Assembly: GCA_913030825.1 (NCBI GenBank)
Contig: CAJWCU010000002.1
Coordinates: 62,001 to 126,000 of the forward strand
Direction of reading: 5' to 3'
Length of the DNA: 64,000 bases
From: an uncultured Rhodospirillaceae bacterium
GTDB taxonomy: Bacteria; Pseudomonadota; Alphaproteobacteria; Rhodospirillales; Casp-alpha2
The position numbers were made by a program, and so were the translations under genes. Below the pieces are notes generated by a model. The model saw only the letters and a list, made by a program, of their open reading frames with translations, was not told where the DNA came from and ran no database searches. Of this stretch, positions 25,390 through 34,258 are shown one piece after another. Each line of letters opens with the position of its first letter. The stretch's first letter is position 1.

Positions 25390-25579
25390 CCCAGATCCTC
25401 CCAAAAACGCGCCCGATTATCCCGGTCGCGGCGGTCCGGCACAAGGCCCGGGCGTTGACGTAGGGGAAGGTGGGTGATCGGGCCTTTCCCGCGATATCAC
25501 CGTTATTTCAATTGCCTGGCGGGCCGGGGCGGGCCGACAATGGCGCCACATAAAACCAATCCATGGAGGAGATATCCAT

Positions 25580-25924
25580 ATGACTATCGAACATCTGAAT
25601 TCCGGCGAAATCCTCAGCCAGGGCACGGCGACGGAAACGACCGTCTATCTGTGCGGCCTGACGGGCGGCGACAATTCCAAGGACGTCGCCGGGCAGACCC
25701 GCGACACCCTGGCCAAGATCGATACCTGTCTGGCGCACTTCGGCACGGACAAGTCGAAGATCCTGTCGGCGGTCATCTATCTGGACGACCTGCGCCGCAA
25801 ACCGGCGATGAACGAGGTGTGGAAGGAATGGTTGGGTGATCTCAACCGTCCGGCCCGGGCCTGCGTCGGTGCGCAATTGGAAATGGGCACCCAGGTCGAA
25901 ATCATGGTGACGGCGGCGAAATAG
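25580..25924 (+). CDS. RidA/YjgF family protein
   Basis: 114-residue RidA-fold protein with the conserved ARACVGAQL (Arg binds the carboxylate of enamine/imine substrates) and the VEIMVTAAK end. RidA proteins hydrolyse reactive enamines formed by PLP enzymes. The ribosome binding site AGGAGA lies 8 nt upstream. Single-gene unit, divergent from ivd. Confidence 0.85.
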   Translation: MTIEHLNSGEILSQGTATETTVYLCGLTGGDNSKDVAGQTRDTLAKIDTCLAHFGTDKSKILSAVIYLDDLRRKPAMNEVWKEWLGDLNRPARACVGAQLEMGTQVEIMVTAAK

Positions 25925-25958
25925 AACCCGGCGGTTTCGGCGGCGCGGCGGCGGTGGC

Positions 25959-26171
25959 TCAGTGCAGCTTCTTGCCGCGCCGTCCGGCCCCGGTATGGAC
26001 GGCGGCGATGGCGGCGACAACCCGGCGCCAGGTTTCGGCGCCGTCCGTGTCGCCCGCATCCACAAGCTCATGCATGCGGCGTTGGGCCTCGCCCAGGGCG
26101 TCGTCGCCATAGCGTATGATGAAGCGGCGGACCGTCTCGTCCAGGTTGGTCGTCGCATCGTGTTCGGGCAT
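25959..26171 (-). CDS. Small conserved hypothetical protein, 70 residues
   Basis: MPEHDATTNLDETVRRFIIR and following; a helical, acidic-to-basic protein with GEAQRRMHELVDAGDTDGAETWRRVVAAI. This helix pattern (repeated A..R....L..AGD..G...WRR...AI) recurs in a family of roughly 60-residue alphaproteobacterial proteins of unknown role. It is convergent with ridA and divergent from the FNR-type gene. Confidence 0.65.
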   Translation of the reverse strand: MPEHDATTNLDETVRRFIIRYGDDALGEAQRRMHELVDAGDTDGAETWRRVVAAIAAVHTGAGRRGKKLH

Positions 26172-26302
26172 TCACCAATGTCTCCCAAGGGATCGCTGGG
26201 CCCCATCCGCCCTTTGACGGCGCCGTTGCCTCGGGTTTTCGACGGCCGGCGCCTTGATTCTTCGTCTTCCCGCGAGCCTATCCGGTCGCAAAATGGCCCG
26301 TA

Positions 26303-26316
26303 TTGATGCAGATCAA
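26303..26316. promoter_or_regulatory. Perfect FNR/Anr box
   Basis: TTGAT-GCAG-ATCAA is a perfect match to the FNR half-site palindrome TTGAT-N4-ATCAA. It lies 75 bp upstream of the FNR-type gene start and could control it or the divergent small gene. Confidence 0.85.
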
Positions 26317-26390
26317 TTTCAAGGGTCGATGGATGCAGGACACTTCCACTGCCCGGCGTCGATGACGGCGCCGGAACTTGGGGAATTGAG

Positions 26391-27080
26391 ATGTCGGATT
26401 CATGCCAAAATTGCGCCCACTTCAAGGACAGTGAATGGGCTGTTCTGGGCGGTTGCAACGCCAAGGGTTTGGATTGCGCGCGCCGGTCGCGCCATTTCCT
26501 GCCGGGCGAGCCGGTCTACCACGAAGGCGACGAGCCGTCGGGGATATACTGTGTATCCTCGGGCCTGATCGGTATCCGCAAGGTCGATGCGGAAGGCGAT
26601 TCCATGCTGTTGCGCCTGGTCCGCCCGGGGCAGACGTTTGGGTATCGATCGGCATTGACGGGCGCGCCCCATGGTGTGAGCGCCGAAGCGCTGAAAGATG
26701 TACGGGTCTGTCACATCCCGGCGGCGACGGTCCGCAAGGCGCTGGCCGAGGAGCCGGGCTTGTTGATGGCGTTCTTCCGCCACTTGGCGGACGACATGGC
26801 GGCGGCCGAGGTCAAGGTCATGGAAACGGTTTCGGCGTCCTGCCGGGTGCGCTTCCTGCGTCTGCTGATGGCGTTGGGCGGCGGCGAAGACGCGGGTCTT
26901 CTGGAACTTCCCGTGTCGCGCCAGGATATCGCCTCGTTGATCGGGGTGCGGTCGGAAACCATGTCGCGGGTGATCCGCGGTATCGAAGACGAAGGATTGG
27001 CGCATTTCTCGGGCCGTCGGGTGGAAATTCCCGACCCCCATCGCCTGGCCGAGGAAAGCGCCGGCGCCTTGGCGGCCTAA
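26391..27080 (+). CDS. FNR/CRP-family regulator, FNR-like with N-terminal cysteines
   Basis: 229 residues: a cyclic-nucleotide-binding-like domain (about 30-140) and a winged HTH (about 165-215). The recognition helix VRSETMSRVI has the E-xx-SR residues by which FNR proteins read TTGAT. Cysteines at 5, 8, 22 and 29 (SCQNC...GGC...LDC) resemble the iron-sulfur ligands of FNR, so it may sense oxygen or NO. A perfect FNR box lies 75 bp upstream, so autoregulation is likely. Which other genes it controls is not shown in this window. Confidence 0.85.
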   Translation: MSDSCQNCAHFKDSEWAVLGGCNAKGLDCARRSRHFLPGEPVYHEGDEPSGIYCVSSGLIGIRKVDAEGDSMLLRLVRPGQTFGYRSALTGAPHGVSAEALKDVRVCHIPAATVRKALAEEPGLLMAFFRHLADDMAAAEVKVMETVSASCRVRFLRLLMALGGGEDAGLLELPVSRQDIASLIGVRSETMSRVIRGIEDEGLAHFSGRRVEIPDPHRLAEESAGALAA

Positions 27081-27096
27081 CGGGCCGTCGTATCAT

Positions 27097-27119
27097 GGCC
27101 CCGAATTCGGTTCGGGGCC
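27097..27119. repeat. Perfect hairpin with TTCGG loop
   Basis: GGCCCCGAA-TTCGG-TTCGGGGCC, a 9-bp perfect stem, 17 nt after the FNR gene stop. No T-run follows, but it could terminate or stabilise the transcript. It merges into the longer inverted repeat at 27117-27215. Confidence 0.6.
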
Positions 27120-27215
27120 GCTTATCCCGGTTCTCTTCGCCCTCGGGCTAAGGGGGGTCAGGGTCCAGCGGGAACGGCCTGGCCCGACGCGGCGGAGAGG
27201 GCCGGGATAAGCGGC
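27117..27215. repeat. 99-bp long inverted repeat between convergent genes
   Basis: Arms of 25 nt (27117-27141 and 27191-27215) are complementary with three mismatches. The outer core GCCGCTTATCCCGG/CCGGGATAAGCGGC is perfect. Inside, GGGTCCAG/CTGGCCC can form a second stem. The element fills the gap between the convergent FNR-type and dehydrogenase genes. It could be a bidirectional terminator, a structured RNA or a mobile palindromic element. Confidence 0.6.
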
Positions 27216-27237
27216 TCCAACCGGGAGTAGCCGGGGC

Positions 27238-28344
27238 TCAGGCGCCGCCGATCAAATCGATCAATTCCTTGGTCACCGCTTTGGTCCCCATGTCGCCACC
27301 GAATTCCATGGGCCGCAGGCGGTTTGCGGCGAAGCCTTTCTCCACAGCGTCCTCGATCACCTGGGCCGCATCGGCCAGGCCCGTATGGCCGCCCGTGCGG
27401 TCGGAAAGATAATCAAGCATCAACGCACCCGACAGGATCGCCGCCAGCGGGTTGGCTTTGTCCTGACCCATGATGTCGGGGGCCGATCCGTGGGCCGGTT
27501 GGAACAGGGCGTGTTCGTCGCCGACTTCGGCGCAGGACGCCATGCCCATGCCGCCGACCAGGCCGCCGGCCAGGTCCGACAGGATGTCGCCGAACATGTT
27601 TTCCATGACCAGCACGTCGAAATCCCAGGGCCGGCGGATCAAATCCAACGCCTGGGCGTCGACGTAGTTGTAGGAAACCGGCACGTCGGGGAAGGCCGCC
27701 TTGCGTTCGTCGAAGATCTTGCGGAAGAAGGCCATGGACCGGAACACGTTGGCCTTGTCGACGCAGGTGACCATGCCCTTTTTACCGCGTGCCTTGCGTT
27801 TCTCGGCCAGGCGGAAGGCGAAATCGAACAGCTTCTCCGAGGTTGCGCGGGTGATCCGCAGGATATCTTGAACCTCGTCGTCGTTGGCGACGATCTCGCG
27901 GCCCGTGGCGGCGGCGGTGTAGAACAGCCCCTCGGTGCTTTCCCGCAGGATGATCAGGTCGATCCCCGCCGCGCGCGGATCGGCCAGGCGCTGCGGCGCG
28001 TTGGGATAGGCTTTTACGGGCCGCACCCCGGCATAGAGACCGAAGCGGTCGCGCAGCCTGAGGTGGGGAGAAATCTCCGTGCCGTCCGCATGGCGCACGT
28101 CCGGCAGGCCGATGGCCCCCAGCAGGATGGCGTCGGCGGTGTCGCAGGCATCTTCGGCCCCCGGTGCTATGTCCTGGCCCGTTTCCTTGAAATACCCGGC
28201 GCCCGCATCCAGATCGTCGCAGTCCAGGCGGAAGCCGCCGGTCCGTCCCCGCGCCGCCTCGATCACGGCCAGTGCCGCGTCCGTCACGTCGACGCCGATA
28301 CCGTCACCCCGGATGACGGCGATATTGCATTTCGTTTCGTTCAT
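27238..28344 (-). CDS. Isopropylmalate/isocitrate-type beta-decarboxylating dehydrogenase
   Basis: 368-residue NAD-dependent enzyme. It starts MNETKCNIAVIRGDGIGVDV (the GDGIG motif), has ILRESTEGLFYTA (substrate-loop variant), the YVDAQALDLI stretch with metal-binding Asp residues in MFGDILSDLAGGLVGG, and the adenine loop HGSAPDIMGQDKANPLA. It oxidatively decarboxylates a 2-hydroxy acid. The substrate loop (ESTEG) differs from LeuB, so it could be a tartrate/D-malate or isopropylmalate-type enzyme. It lies divergent from the amidase with a 43-bp gap, with no leuCD next to it, which argues against leucine synthesis. Confidence 0.8.
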   Translation of the reverse strand: MNETKCNIAVIRGDGIGVDVTDAALAVIEAARGRTGGFRLDCDDLDAGAGYFKETGQDIAPGAEDACDTADAILLGAIGLPDVRHADGTEISPHLRLRDRFGLYAGVRPVKAYPNAPQRLADPRAAGIDLIILRESTEGLFYTAAATGREIVANDDEVQDILRITRATSEKLFDFAFRLAEKRKARGKKGMVTCVDKANVFRSMAFFRKIFDERKAAFPDVPVSYNYVDAQALDLIRRPWDFDVLVMENMFGDILSDLAGGLVGGMGMASCAEVGDEHALFQPAHGSAPDIMGQDKANPLAAILSGALMLDYLSDRTGGHTGLADAAQVIEDAVEKGFAANRLRPMEFGGDMGTKAVTKELIDLIGGA

Positions 28345-28387
28345 TATGATGCTTCCTCGATTGGTCCCATGGCCGTATCGTAAAGCC

Positions 28388-29791
28388 ATGCGCAGCGCAA
28401 CCGCCTATCGCACCGCCCGCGACTTGGTCGCCGAGGTTTCGGCCGGCCACGCCGCGCCCAGCGATATCGCCGGGGCGGTCCTGGCCGATATTGCGGCGCT
28501 CGAACCCAACCTGAATTGTTTCGCGCATCTGGACCCGGCCGATGTAATGGCGCAGGCGCGGGCCCTCGACGACCGGATTGCAAAGAGTGAGGACCCAGGC
28601 CCGCTTGCCGGTCTGCCCGTGCCGATCAAGGATTTGATCGCCATGCGGGGGGCGCCGACGGCCTTCGGTTCGCGCCTGATGGCGGGCAACGTGATCGACG
28701 CGGATGCGCCGGCGACCGCGCGCATCCGGGCCGCCGGGGCGGTGATGCTGGGCAAATCGACGACCAGCGAATTCGGCTGCAAGGCCGTGGGTGACAGCCC
28801 GCTGACCGGCATCACCCGCAATCCGTGGAACCCGGACGTCACGCCGGGCGGGTCCTCCGCCGGGGCGGGGGCGTTGGCGGCGGCGGGCATCGTGCCGGTG
28901 ACCATCGGCACGGACGGGGGTGGGTCGGTGCGAATCCCGGCGAGCCTCTGCGGCCTGTTCGGCATGAAGGGGCATTTCGGCCGGGTGCCGGTCTGGCCCG
29001 TCTCGGCGACCGCGACCCTGGCCCATGTCGGGCCGTTGTCGCGGGACGTGCGGGACTCTGCGTTGATGATGAACGTGATCTCCGGCTTCGATTTCCGCGA
29101 TCCATACGCGGTGGCCGAACCGGTGCCCGATTTCCTGGCGGCCTGCGAGCGCGATCCCAAGGGTCTGAAAATTCTCTATTCCGAAACCTTCGGCTATGCA
29201 CGCCCGGACCCGGCGGTTGCGGGCCTCTGCCGAAAGGCGGTCGAGCGGCTGGCCGCCCTCGGCTGCGAGATCGAGGAACGGGACCACTTGTTCGACGACC
29301 CGGTCGATCTCTGGGCATCGGAATTCTATGCCGGGGTCGGCACACGCCTGAAAGACGCCATGGCGACGCGCCGGGGCGAGATCGATCCCGGTGTCGCCGC
29401 GATGCTGGACATCGCGCTCGCCCAGGACCTGGACGCGTATATGACAAAGGTCTTCGAACGCTATGCTTTCCGCGACCGGATCAGGGGCCTGTTCGATGAT
29501 TTCGATGTGATCGCCAGTCCGACCCTGCCGGTCACCGGCGTGCCCGTCGGCCGGGACGTGCCGGAGGGGCTGGAGGATCGCTCGCCGGTCGATTGGGTGT
29601 TCTATACCTACCCCTTCAATCTGACCGGCCATCCGGCGAGCAGCATCAATGCCGGGTTCACGGCGGCGGGTCTGCCCACCGGATTGCAAATGGTCGCCGG
29701 TCCCTTGGGCGAGGAAATCCTGTTCACCCTGGCCGCCGCGTATCAGGACGCGGACACGGACAAAGACCGGAAGCCCGAGGGCTTTATTTAG
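28388..29791 (+). CDS. Amidase signature family hydrolase
   Basis: 467 residues. The Ser-cisSer-Lys site is visible: PIKD (Lys near 79), GGSSAG and GTDGGGSVRIPASLCG. The rest matches the amidase family (GatA, AtzF, aryl-acylamidase relatives). Start 28388 (MRSATAYRTARDLVAEV) is right after a short 43-bp divergent promoter shared with the dehydrogenase; the frame extension upstream is antisense to that gene. Substrate unknown. The 3' end overlaps the PAS gene by 8 nt. Confidence 0.85.
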   Translation: MRSATAYRTARDLVAEVSAGHAAPSDIAGAVLADIAALEPNLNCFAHLDPADVMAQARALDDRIAKSEDPGPLAGLPVPIKDLIAMRGAPTAFGSRLMAGNVIDADAPATARIRAAGAVMLGKSTTSEFGCKAVGDSPLTGITRNPWNPDVTPGGSSAGAGALAAAGIVPVTIGTDGGGSVRIPASLCGLFGMKGHFGRVPVWPVSATATLAHVGPLSRDVRDSALMMNVISGFDFRDPYAVAEPVPDFLAACERDPKGLKILYSETFGYARPDPAVAGLCRKAVERLAALGCEIEERDHLFDDPVDLWASEFYAGVGTRLKDAMATRRGEIDPGVAAMLDIALAQDLDAYMTKVFERYAFRDRIRGLFDDFDVIASPTLPVTGVPVGRDVPEGLEDRSPVDWVFYTYPFNLTGHPASSINAGFTAAGLPTGLQMVAGPLGEEILFTLAAAYQDADTDKDRKPEGFI

Positions 29792-30305
29792 GGTCGGGCG
29801 GGAAGCGGTCGAGGCAGCCGGTCAGGCGCGCGACCTTGCCGTCGATCATCCAGGGAAGGATCAGCCGTTCGTGGCGCCCGAAGGCGTTCTCGGTCCGGTA
29901 ATCGCCGCGCATGACGACAGGCACCGCTTCCTTGTAGGCCGTCCAATAGGCGGCGGCCATGGGGGCGGTATCGTAGGATCGGTCGCCCTCGCCAAAGGTC
30001 TTTCCCGTCAGATCGGGGTTCAGGCGCAGGCTCCGGTATTCGACGATGCGGGTCCCCATATGGCGGTAACGCAGCTTGTTCACGTCATCGGGATCGACGA
30101 CGTCCATCACGAACATCACCGGTGCGATCCGGTATAGATCGATGAATTTGAAGTCGGCCCAGTCCGGTGCTTCGTCGCCTGCGCGCTTTTCCTGCCAATA
30201 GCGATAGAGCGCAACCGTGCTGTCACCCTCCAATGCCTCGATCTCGTGGGAGATCAGGGGCTTGTAGGGGGCCAGGTCCATTTCAAGTGTAGGCAGCAAC
30301 AGCAT
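29784..30305 (-). CDS. PAS-domain protein (PAS_5 type)
   Basis: 173 residues with the short PAS-like pattern of alphaproteobacterial PAS_5 proteins (LYRYWQEKR..., DLYRIAPVMFVMDVV, then LRYRHMGTRIVEYRS, and the C-terminal RLILPWMIDGKVARLTGCL). No output domain is attached. These small stand-alone PAS proteins have no established role. Convergent with the amidase gene, with the last 8 nt overlapping. Confidence 0.75.
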   Translation of the reverse strand: MLLLPTLEMDLAPYKPLISHEIEALEGDSTVALYRYWQEKRAGDEAPDWADFKFIDLYRIAPVMFVMDVVDPDDVNKLRYRHMGTRIVEYRSLRLNPDLTGKTFGEGDRSYDTAPMAAAYWTAYKEAVPVVMRGDYRTENAFGRHERLILPWMIDGKVARLTGCLDRFPPDPK

Positions 30306-30393
30306 TCGGCATCCTTCTAATGGGGAGGTCCGGCTGAGCTAAAGAGCACTCGTGCGTATTAAAGCAGATTTCGCCGCTTTGCGCTTCAAGGAT

Positions 30394-31881
30394 TCAGGGG
30401 TTGGGATCGTTTATGTTGTCCAGCGGATAAATCGGCCGCCGCACGTTCTTGAAATCCATCTGCGAATAGTCCGACCCGCAGACCCCGGTGCCGGCGCATT
30501 CGATGACCTGCTTGGCCAATTTGCCGAAGCCGGCGCGGTAATGAATGCGGCTTTTCAGCATCAGGAAGGTTTTTTCCTCCGGGTCGATGCCCAGCGAGGT
30601 GAAGCACGCCGTGTCGTTGGGTTCCTGCTGGCGGGAGATGACGCAGATCTGAACCTTGCCGGTATCCAGTACGCCGGAAAGCCCCATGTCCATGGTCACG
30701 CCGCGGCTCGCCGGGCCCTTGTTCTGATAGATGCCGTCGGTCAGCGCCTTGACGCGCCCGGTCACGGTGATCGGCTCCCCCGGCTGATTGACGGCGGGCA
30801 TGTCGACCTTGCCGCCGAGCGACAAGGTGACTTCCGCGCCGATCCCGGCGGCGGCCATTTGCCGGGCTGCGTCCGGATCGCAGATCGCGAAGGCGGCGAC
30901 GTCCTCCAGCCCGGCATCCAGGATCGCCTTGAGCACCGTCGTCGTGTCCTGCGTGCCGCCCGACGACGCGTTGTCGTAATGGTCCAGCAGGACCACCGGG
31001 CCGTCGGTGATCTGCTTGGCGCGTGCAATGGATTCTTCCAGCGGCTCGATTTGGTAGACGAAGGCCTCGCGTTCGCCCCAGGCGAAATCCAGAAGCTCGT
31101 CCCGCATTTTTTCGGCAAGCGCCCGGTCGCCGTCGGTCACGACCACCGCCGACAGGCCCGCGAGCGAGATATCGGCATGTGGAAAGCCGGTGAACAGAGA
31201 GGCGGAAAGCGCGCCCTCGGCCTCCATCCGCCGTGTCATTTCCTGCAATTCCTTGTTGGGGAAATCGCCGGAGCCCTGGCGCATGATATGCGGCAGCATG
31301 GGCCGGTTGCCCCAGGCGACGACAGGCTGTGCCTCGCCCCGCATCATGGCGTAGACGGGCCGCCCGGCGCGCTGCGCGGTCTCGTACAAGTCGATGTGCG
31401 GATAGGTCTGGTATCCCGCTAGGCTGGTCACCTGTTCGGCGATCTCGGGGTACATGTTGGTGTGCATATCCAGCGCCACGGCGATCGGCAGGTCGGGTGC
31501 GATGGCGCGAATCTGGCTGATCAGGCTGCCTTCGCCGTCTTCGCGGCTGTCCGTCACCATGGCGCCGTGCAGGTCCAGGAACAGCGCGTCGCAGCCGGCC
31601 TTGACCGCATTCACGATGCGCTCGGCCATGTAGTCGAAGGCGCCGTCGGCGACCGGCCCCGAAGGCCAGGCATTGGCCGCGATGGGGATGACGATTTCCG
31701 CCCCGGCGTCCTCGGCCAGATCGATGAACCCGCCGATGCCCGAGCCGGTGCCCTTGAACGCCTTATAGGCCGCGTCGCCTTCGTAAGGCAGGGGGCTGGA
31801 GCGGGCGAACCGCTCGATCGGGGTCGGCACGGGCGAGAAGGTATTGGTTTCGTGCTTCATCATGGCGATGACGGCGCGCAT
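30394..31881 (-). CDS. M81 family metallopeptidase (MlrC/microcystinase-like)
   Basis: 495 residues starting MRAVIAMMKHETNTFSPVP, the typical beginning of M81 (DUF1485) proteins. Conserved segments: ALFLDLHGAMVTDSREDGEG, ALDMHTNMYPEI, YQTYPHIDLYETAQRA and VVLLDHYDNASSGGTQDTT, which carry the zinc-binding Asp/His set. The family includes microcystinase C and enzymes acting on small amides or peptides. The longer reading frame starting at 32610 is an artefact overlapping the dioxygenase gene. It sits divergent from the dioxygenase, so the two may share a pathway. Confidence 0.85.
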   Translation of the reverse strand: MRAVIAMMKHETNTFSPVPTPIERFARSSPLPYEGDAAYKAFKGTGSGIGGFIDLAEDAGAEIVIPIAANAWPSGPVADGAFDYMAERIVNAVKAGCDALFLDLHGAMVTDSREDGEGSLISQIRAIAPDLPIAVALDMHTNMYPEIAEQVTSLAGYQTYPHIDLYETAQRAGRPVYAMMRGEAQPVVAWGNRPMLPHIMRQGSGDFPNKELQEMTRRMEAEGALSASLFTGFPHADISLAGLSAVVVTDGDRALAEKMRDELLDFAWGEREAFVYQIEPLEESIARAKQITDGPVVLLDHYDNASSGGTQDTTTVLKAILDAGLEDVAAFAICDPDAARQMAAAGIGAEVTLSLGGKVDMPAVNQPGEPITVTGRVKALTDGIYQNKGPASRGVTMDMGLSGVLDTGKVQICVISRQQEPNDTACFTSLGIDPEEKTFLMLKSRIHYRAGFGKLAKQVIECAGTGVCGSDYSQMDFKNVRRPIYPLDNINDPNP

Positions 31882-32034
31882 GGCATGGATCTCCGGCTGG
31901 ATTGAGGTGTCGCGGGCGGCAAGCTTACCCGCCAGGGGCGGCGGGCGCCAAGATGGGGCGTCGGATTTTGTTGCCGCGCGATCAATGCAAGCATTAGAAT
32001 TTCCAGGAAATACAAAGAAAACCGGAACATCCAA

Positions 32035-32904
32035 ATGTCTTATTCCCACATCGACGTGCGCCCGATTTCGGGTGCGCTGGGCGCGGAAATCTTCGGCGTC
32101 GATTTTTCCAAGGACCTCACGGACGAGGTCGTGGCGGAAATCCGCCGGGCTTGGCTCGACAACTGTGTCGTGTTCTTCCGCGATCAGCACATCACCCCGG
32201 CACAGCAACTGGCCGTCGCCAAACGGTTCGGCGAGCCGGTGGAATATCCCTTCGTTCAGGGCCTGCCCGATTTCCCCGTCATCACGCCGATCGTCAAGCT
32301 GCCCGACGAGACCGTGAACTTCGGCGGCCTCTGGCATACGGACACGACCTATCAGCAGCGCCCGCCCATGGCGACGATGCTCTACGGTTTGGAACTCCCG
32401 CCCTACGGCGGCGATACGTTGTTCGCCAACATGTATCTCGCCTACGAGACGCTTTCCGACGGGCTGAAGGAAACTCTGGAGCCGTTGATCGGTGTGTTCC
32501 GCTCCGACAAGAAACGGGTGTCCGACACGCGGGCCAACCGCGTCGCCGACGCGCCCAAGGAGGACGTCAAGGTGCCCAAGGTCGCCGAGCACCCGATCAT
32601 CCGCGTGCATCCGGAAACCGGGCGCAAATGCCTATACGTGAGCCTGGCCCATACGACCAATTTCAAGGGGTGGAGCGAGGCGGAGAGCCAGCCGCTGCTC
32701 GACTATCTGTTCGAACACCAGGTGCAGCCGGAATTCACCTGCCGTTTCCGGTGGGAGCCGGGCTCGATCGCGCTATGGGACAACCGCTGCGCCTTGCATA
32801 ACCCGATCAACGATTATCACGGGCACAAGCGCGTTCTGCACCGCATCACCTTTGCCGGCGATGCGCCGACGAGCGAGCAGGCGACCCGTTCGGCCGCGGC
32901 CTGA
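32035..32904 (+). CDS. TauD/TfdA-family 2-oxoglutarate dioxygenase
   Basis: 289 residues. Fe(II) ligands: His101 and Asp103 in LWHTDTTY, and His255 in RCALHNPIND. Arg270 in LHRITF binds 2-oxoglutarate. These enzymes hydroxylate taurine, herbicides, phosphonates or other small acids, so the substrate cannot be fixed from sequence. It is divergent from the M81 gene and convergent with the methyltransferase. Confidence 0.88.
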   Translation: MSYSHIDVRPISGALGAEIFGVDFSKDLTDEVVAEIRRAWLDNCVVFFRDQHITPAQQLAVAKRFGEPVEYPFVQGLPDFPVITPIVKLPDETVNFGGLWHTDTTYQQRPPMATMLYGLELPPYGGDTLFANMYLAYETLSDGLKETLEPLIGVFRSDKKRVSDTRANRVADAPKEDVKVPKVAEHPIIRVHPETGRKCLYVSLAHTTNFKGWSEAESQPLLDYLFEHQVQPEFTCRFRWEPGSIALWDNRCALHNPINDYHGHKRVLHRITFAGDAPTSEQATRSAAA

Positions 32905-32942
32905 GGCCGCGGCCTTTCGGGGCGTAAAGCGGCTTTAGCGGC

Positions 32943-33965
32943 TTAGGACGGTTTGCTGCCGACCACCAGGCGCGTCATGCCGGGGACCATTTCGTGGTCC
33001 TCGATACCGGTGAAGCCGGCCTTTTCCATCTGCTGGGTGAGCCAGCCGGGCGCGACCGACCGGGCGTCCGGCGTGAAGGCCATGTGCTGGAGCTGCCAAA
33101 GCGCGGCCAGAGCCGGGCCCTGACGGTCGTCGTCGACCATGAAGTCGTGGACCATCAGCTTGCCGCCGGGCGCCATGCAATCGAAGGCCTGGGCGACCAT
33201 GCGCGGCAGTTCCTCGCCGGGGATGCCGGAAAACAGGTAGGACATCAAAATGGCGTCCTGGCCCGTCGGCCATTCGATCTGCAACGCGTTGCCGGGGATG
33301 TAGCGGACCCGGTCGATCATCCCGGCCTCGGTGATGAACCGCCAGCCCAGTTCGGAAACGTTGGGGAAGTCGATGATCGTCGAGGACAATTCCGGGTTGG
33401 CTTCCAGCAGGCGAATGGTCATGGCGCCGGTGCCGCCGGCGACGTCGAGCATCTGTTTCGCCCCGGAAAGGTCGACCAGCCGGGCCAGCGTCTTGCCCGG
33501 GCCGAGCGAGCCCGCGTGCTGGGCGTCGGAATAGATCGCCGCCTGTTCCGGATCGGCCATCCAGTGCTGATAGCTGTCGACGGCGTCCGGATCGAGCGAG
33601 CCGTCGATGACTTCGTTCAGCTGCTGCAGGAAGGGATACATCTGCTTGTCGATCTGATAGCGCAGATAATCGCCGAAATCGTATTTCGCCGTCCGTGACA
33701 GGAACGCCTCGGCGCCGGGCGAATTGGAATAGACCTCGTCGTCTGACCGGTCGATCAGGCCAATGCTGGTCAACGCCGTCATCAGGGTGGTGATCCGGTT
33801 TGTCGGAATGCCGGTTTTTTGGGAAATTTCTGGTGATTTTTTCGGGCCGTCGGCCAGCACCGTGAAGACATCCACGTGCAGGCCCGCGAACAGAGCCTTC
33901 GAAGCCATAAAGCCGAAGGCAATCTGTGACACTTCCTCAGCCGTTTCCACCAAGCGTCCATCCAT
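32943..33965 (-). CDS. SAM-dependent O-methyltransferase (ASMT/hydroxyneurosporene-like)
   Basis: 340 residues. The N-terminal dimerisation/winged-helix domain (about 1-110) and a C-terminal Rossmann methyltransferase (motif I LDVAGGTGAM) follow the plant-type COMT/hydroxyneurosporene methyltransferase layout. The ATG at 33965 fits a GGAG ribosome binding site; the one at 33974 has none. No carotenoid or bacteriochlorophyll genes are visible nearby, so the substrate is open. Confidence 0.75.
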   Translation of the reverse strand: MDGRLVETAEEVSQIAFGFMASKALFAGLHVDVFTVLADGPKKSPEISQKTGIPTNRITTLMTALTSIGLIDRSDDEVYSNSPGAEAFLSRTAKYDFGDYLRYQIDKQMYPFLQQLNEVIDGSLDPDAVDSYQHWMADPEQAAIYSDAQHAGSLGPGKTLARLVDLSGAKQMLDVAGGTGAMTIRLLEANPELSSTIIDFPNVSELGWRFITEAGMIDRVRYIPGNALQIEWPTGQDAILMSYLFSGIPGEELPRMVAQAFDCMAPGGKLMVHDFMVDDDRQGPALAALWQLQHMAFTPDARSVAPGWLTQQMEKAGFTGIEDHEMVPGMTRLVVGSKPS

Positions 33966-34048
33966 GAGGCGCATTCTCCAGTCTAAATTTTCAATTGAAC
34001 GATGGGCGGCACCCTAACACGCCCTCCGGGAATGTCCAAAAATCGGCC

Positions 34049-34081
34049 AGAGCGGGGTGGAGAGCGGGGTGGAGAGCGGGG
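34049..34081 (+). repeat. 12-bp tandem repeat
   Basis: AGAGCGGGGTGG is repeated 2.75 times (34049, 34061, partial at 34073) in the gap upstream of the methyltransferase gene. Confidence 0.8.
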
Positions 34082-34258
34082 CATGATCGGGTCACTTTGG
34101 TTGTATAAGAAGAGATTTTCACTCTTAAAGGCGTTGACCCCGTGGGGCTAAAGAGTCCTTATGGGTATTGGTTTTGGCTCACATGACCCGAAGCGATAGA
34201 ATTTCGGGCGACGGTCCAAACCGGCTCCAGGGCTCGTGCCTTGGACAGGGGTATGGAA

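Noticed and set aside
30394-32610. 738-residue minus-strand frame over the M81 gene
   Set aside because: The N-terminal third is antisense to the TauD-type gene; the real M81 protein starts at 31881 with its conserved N-terminus.
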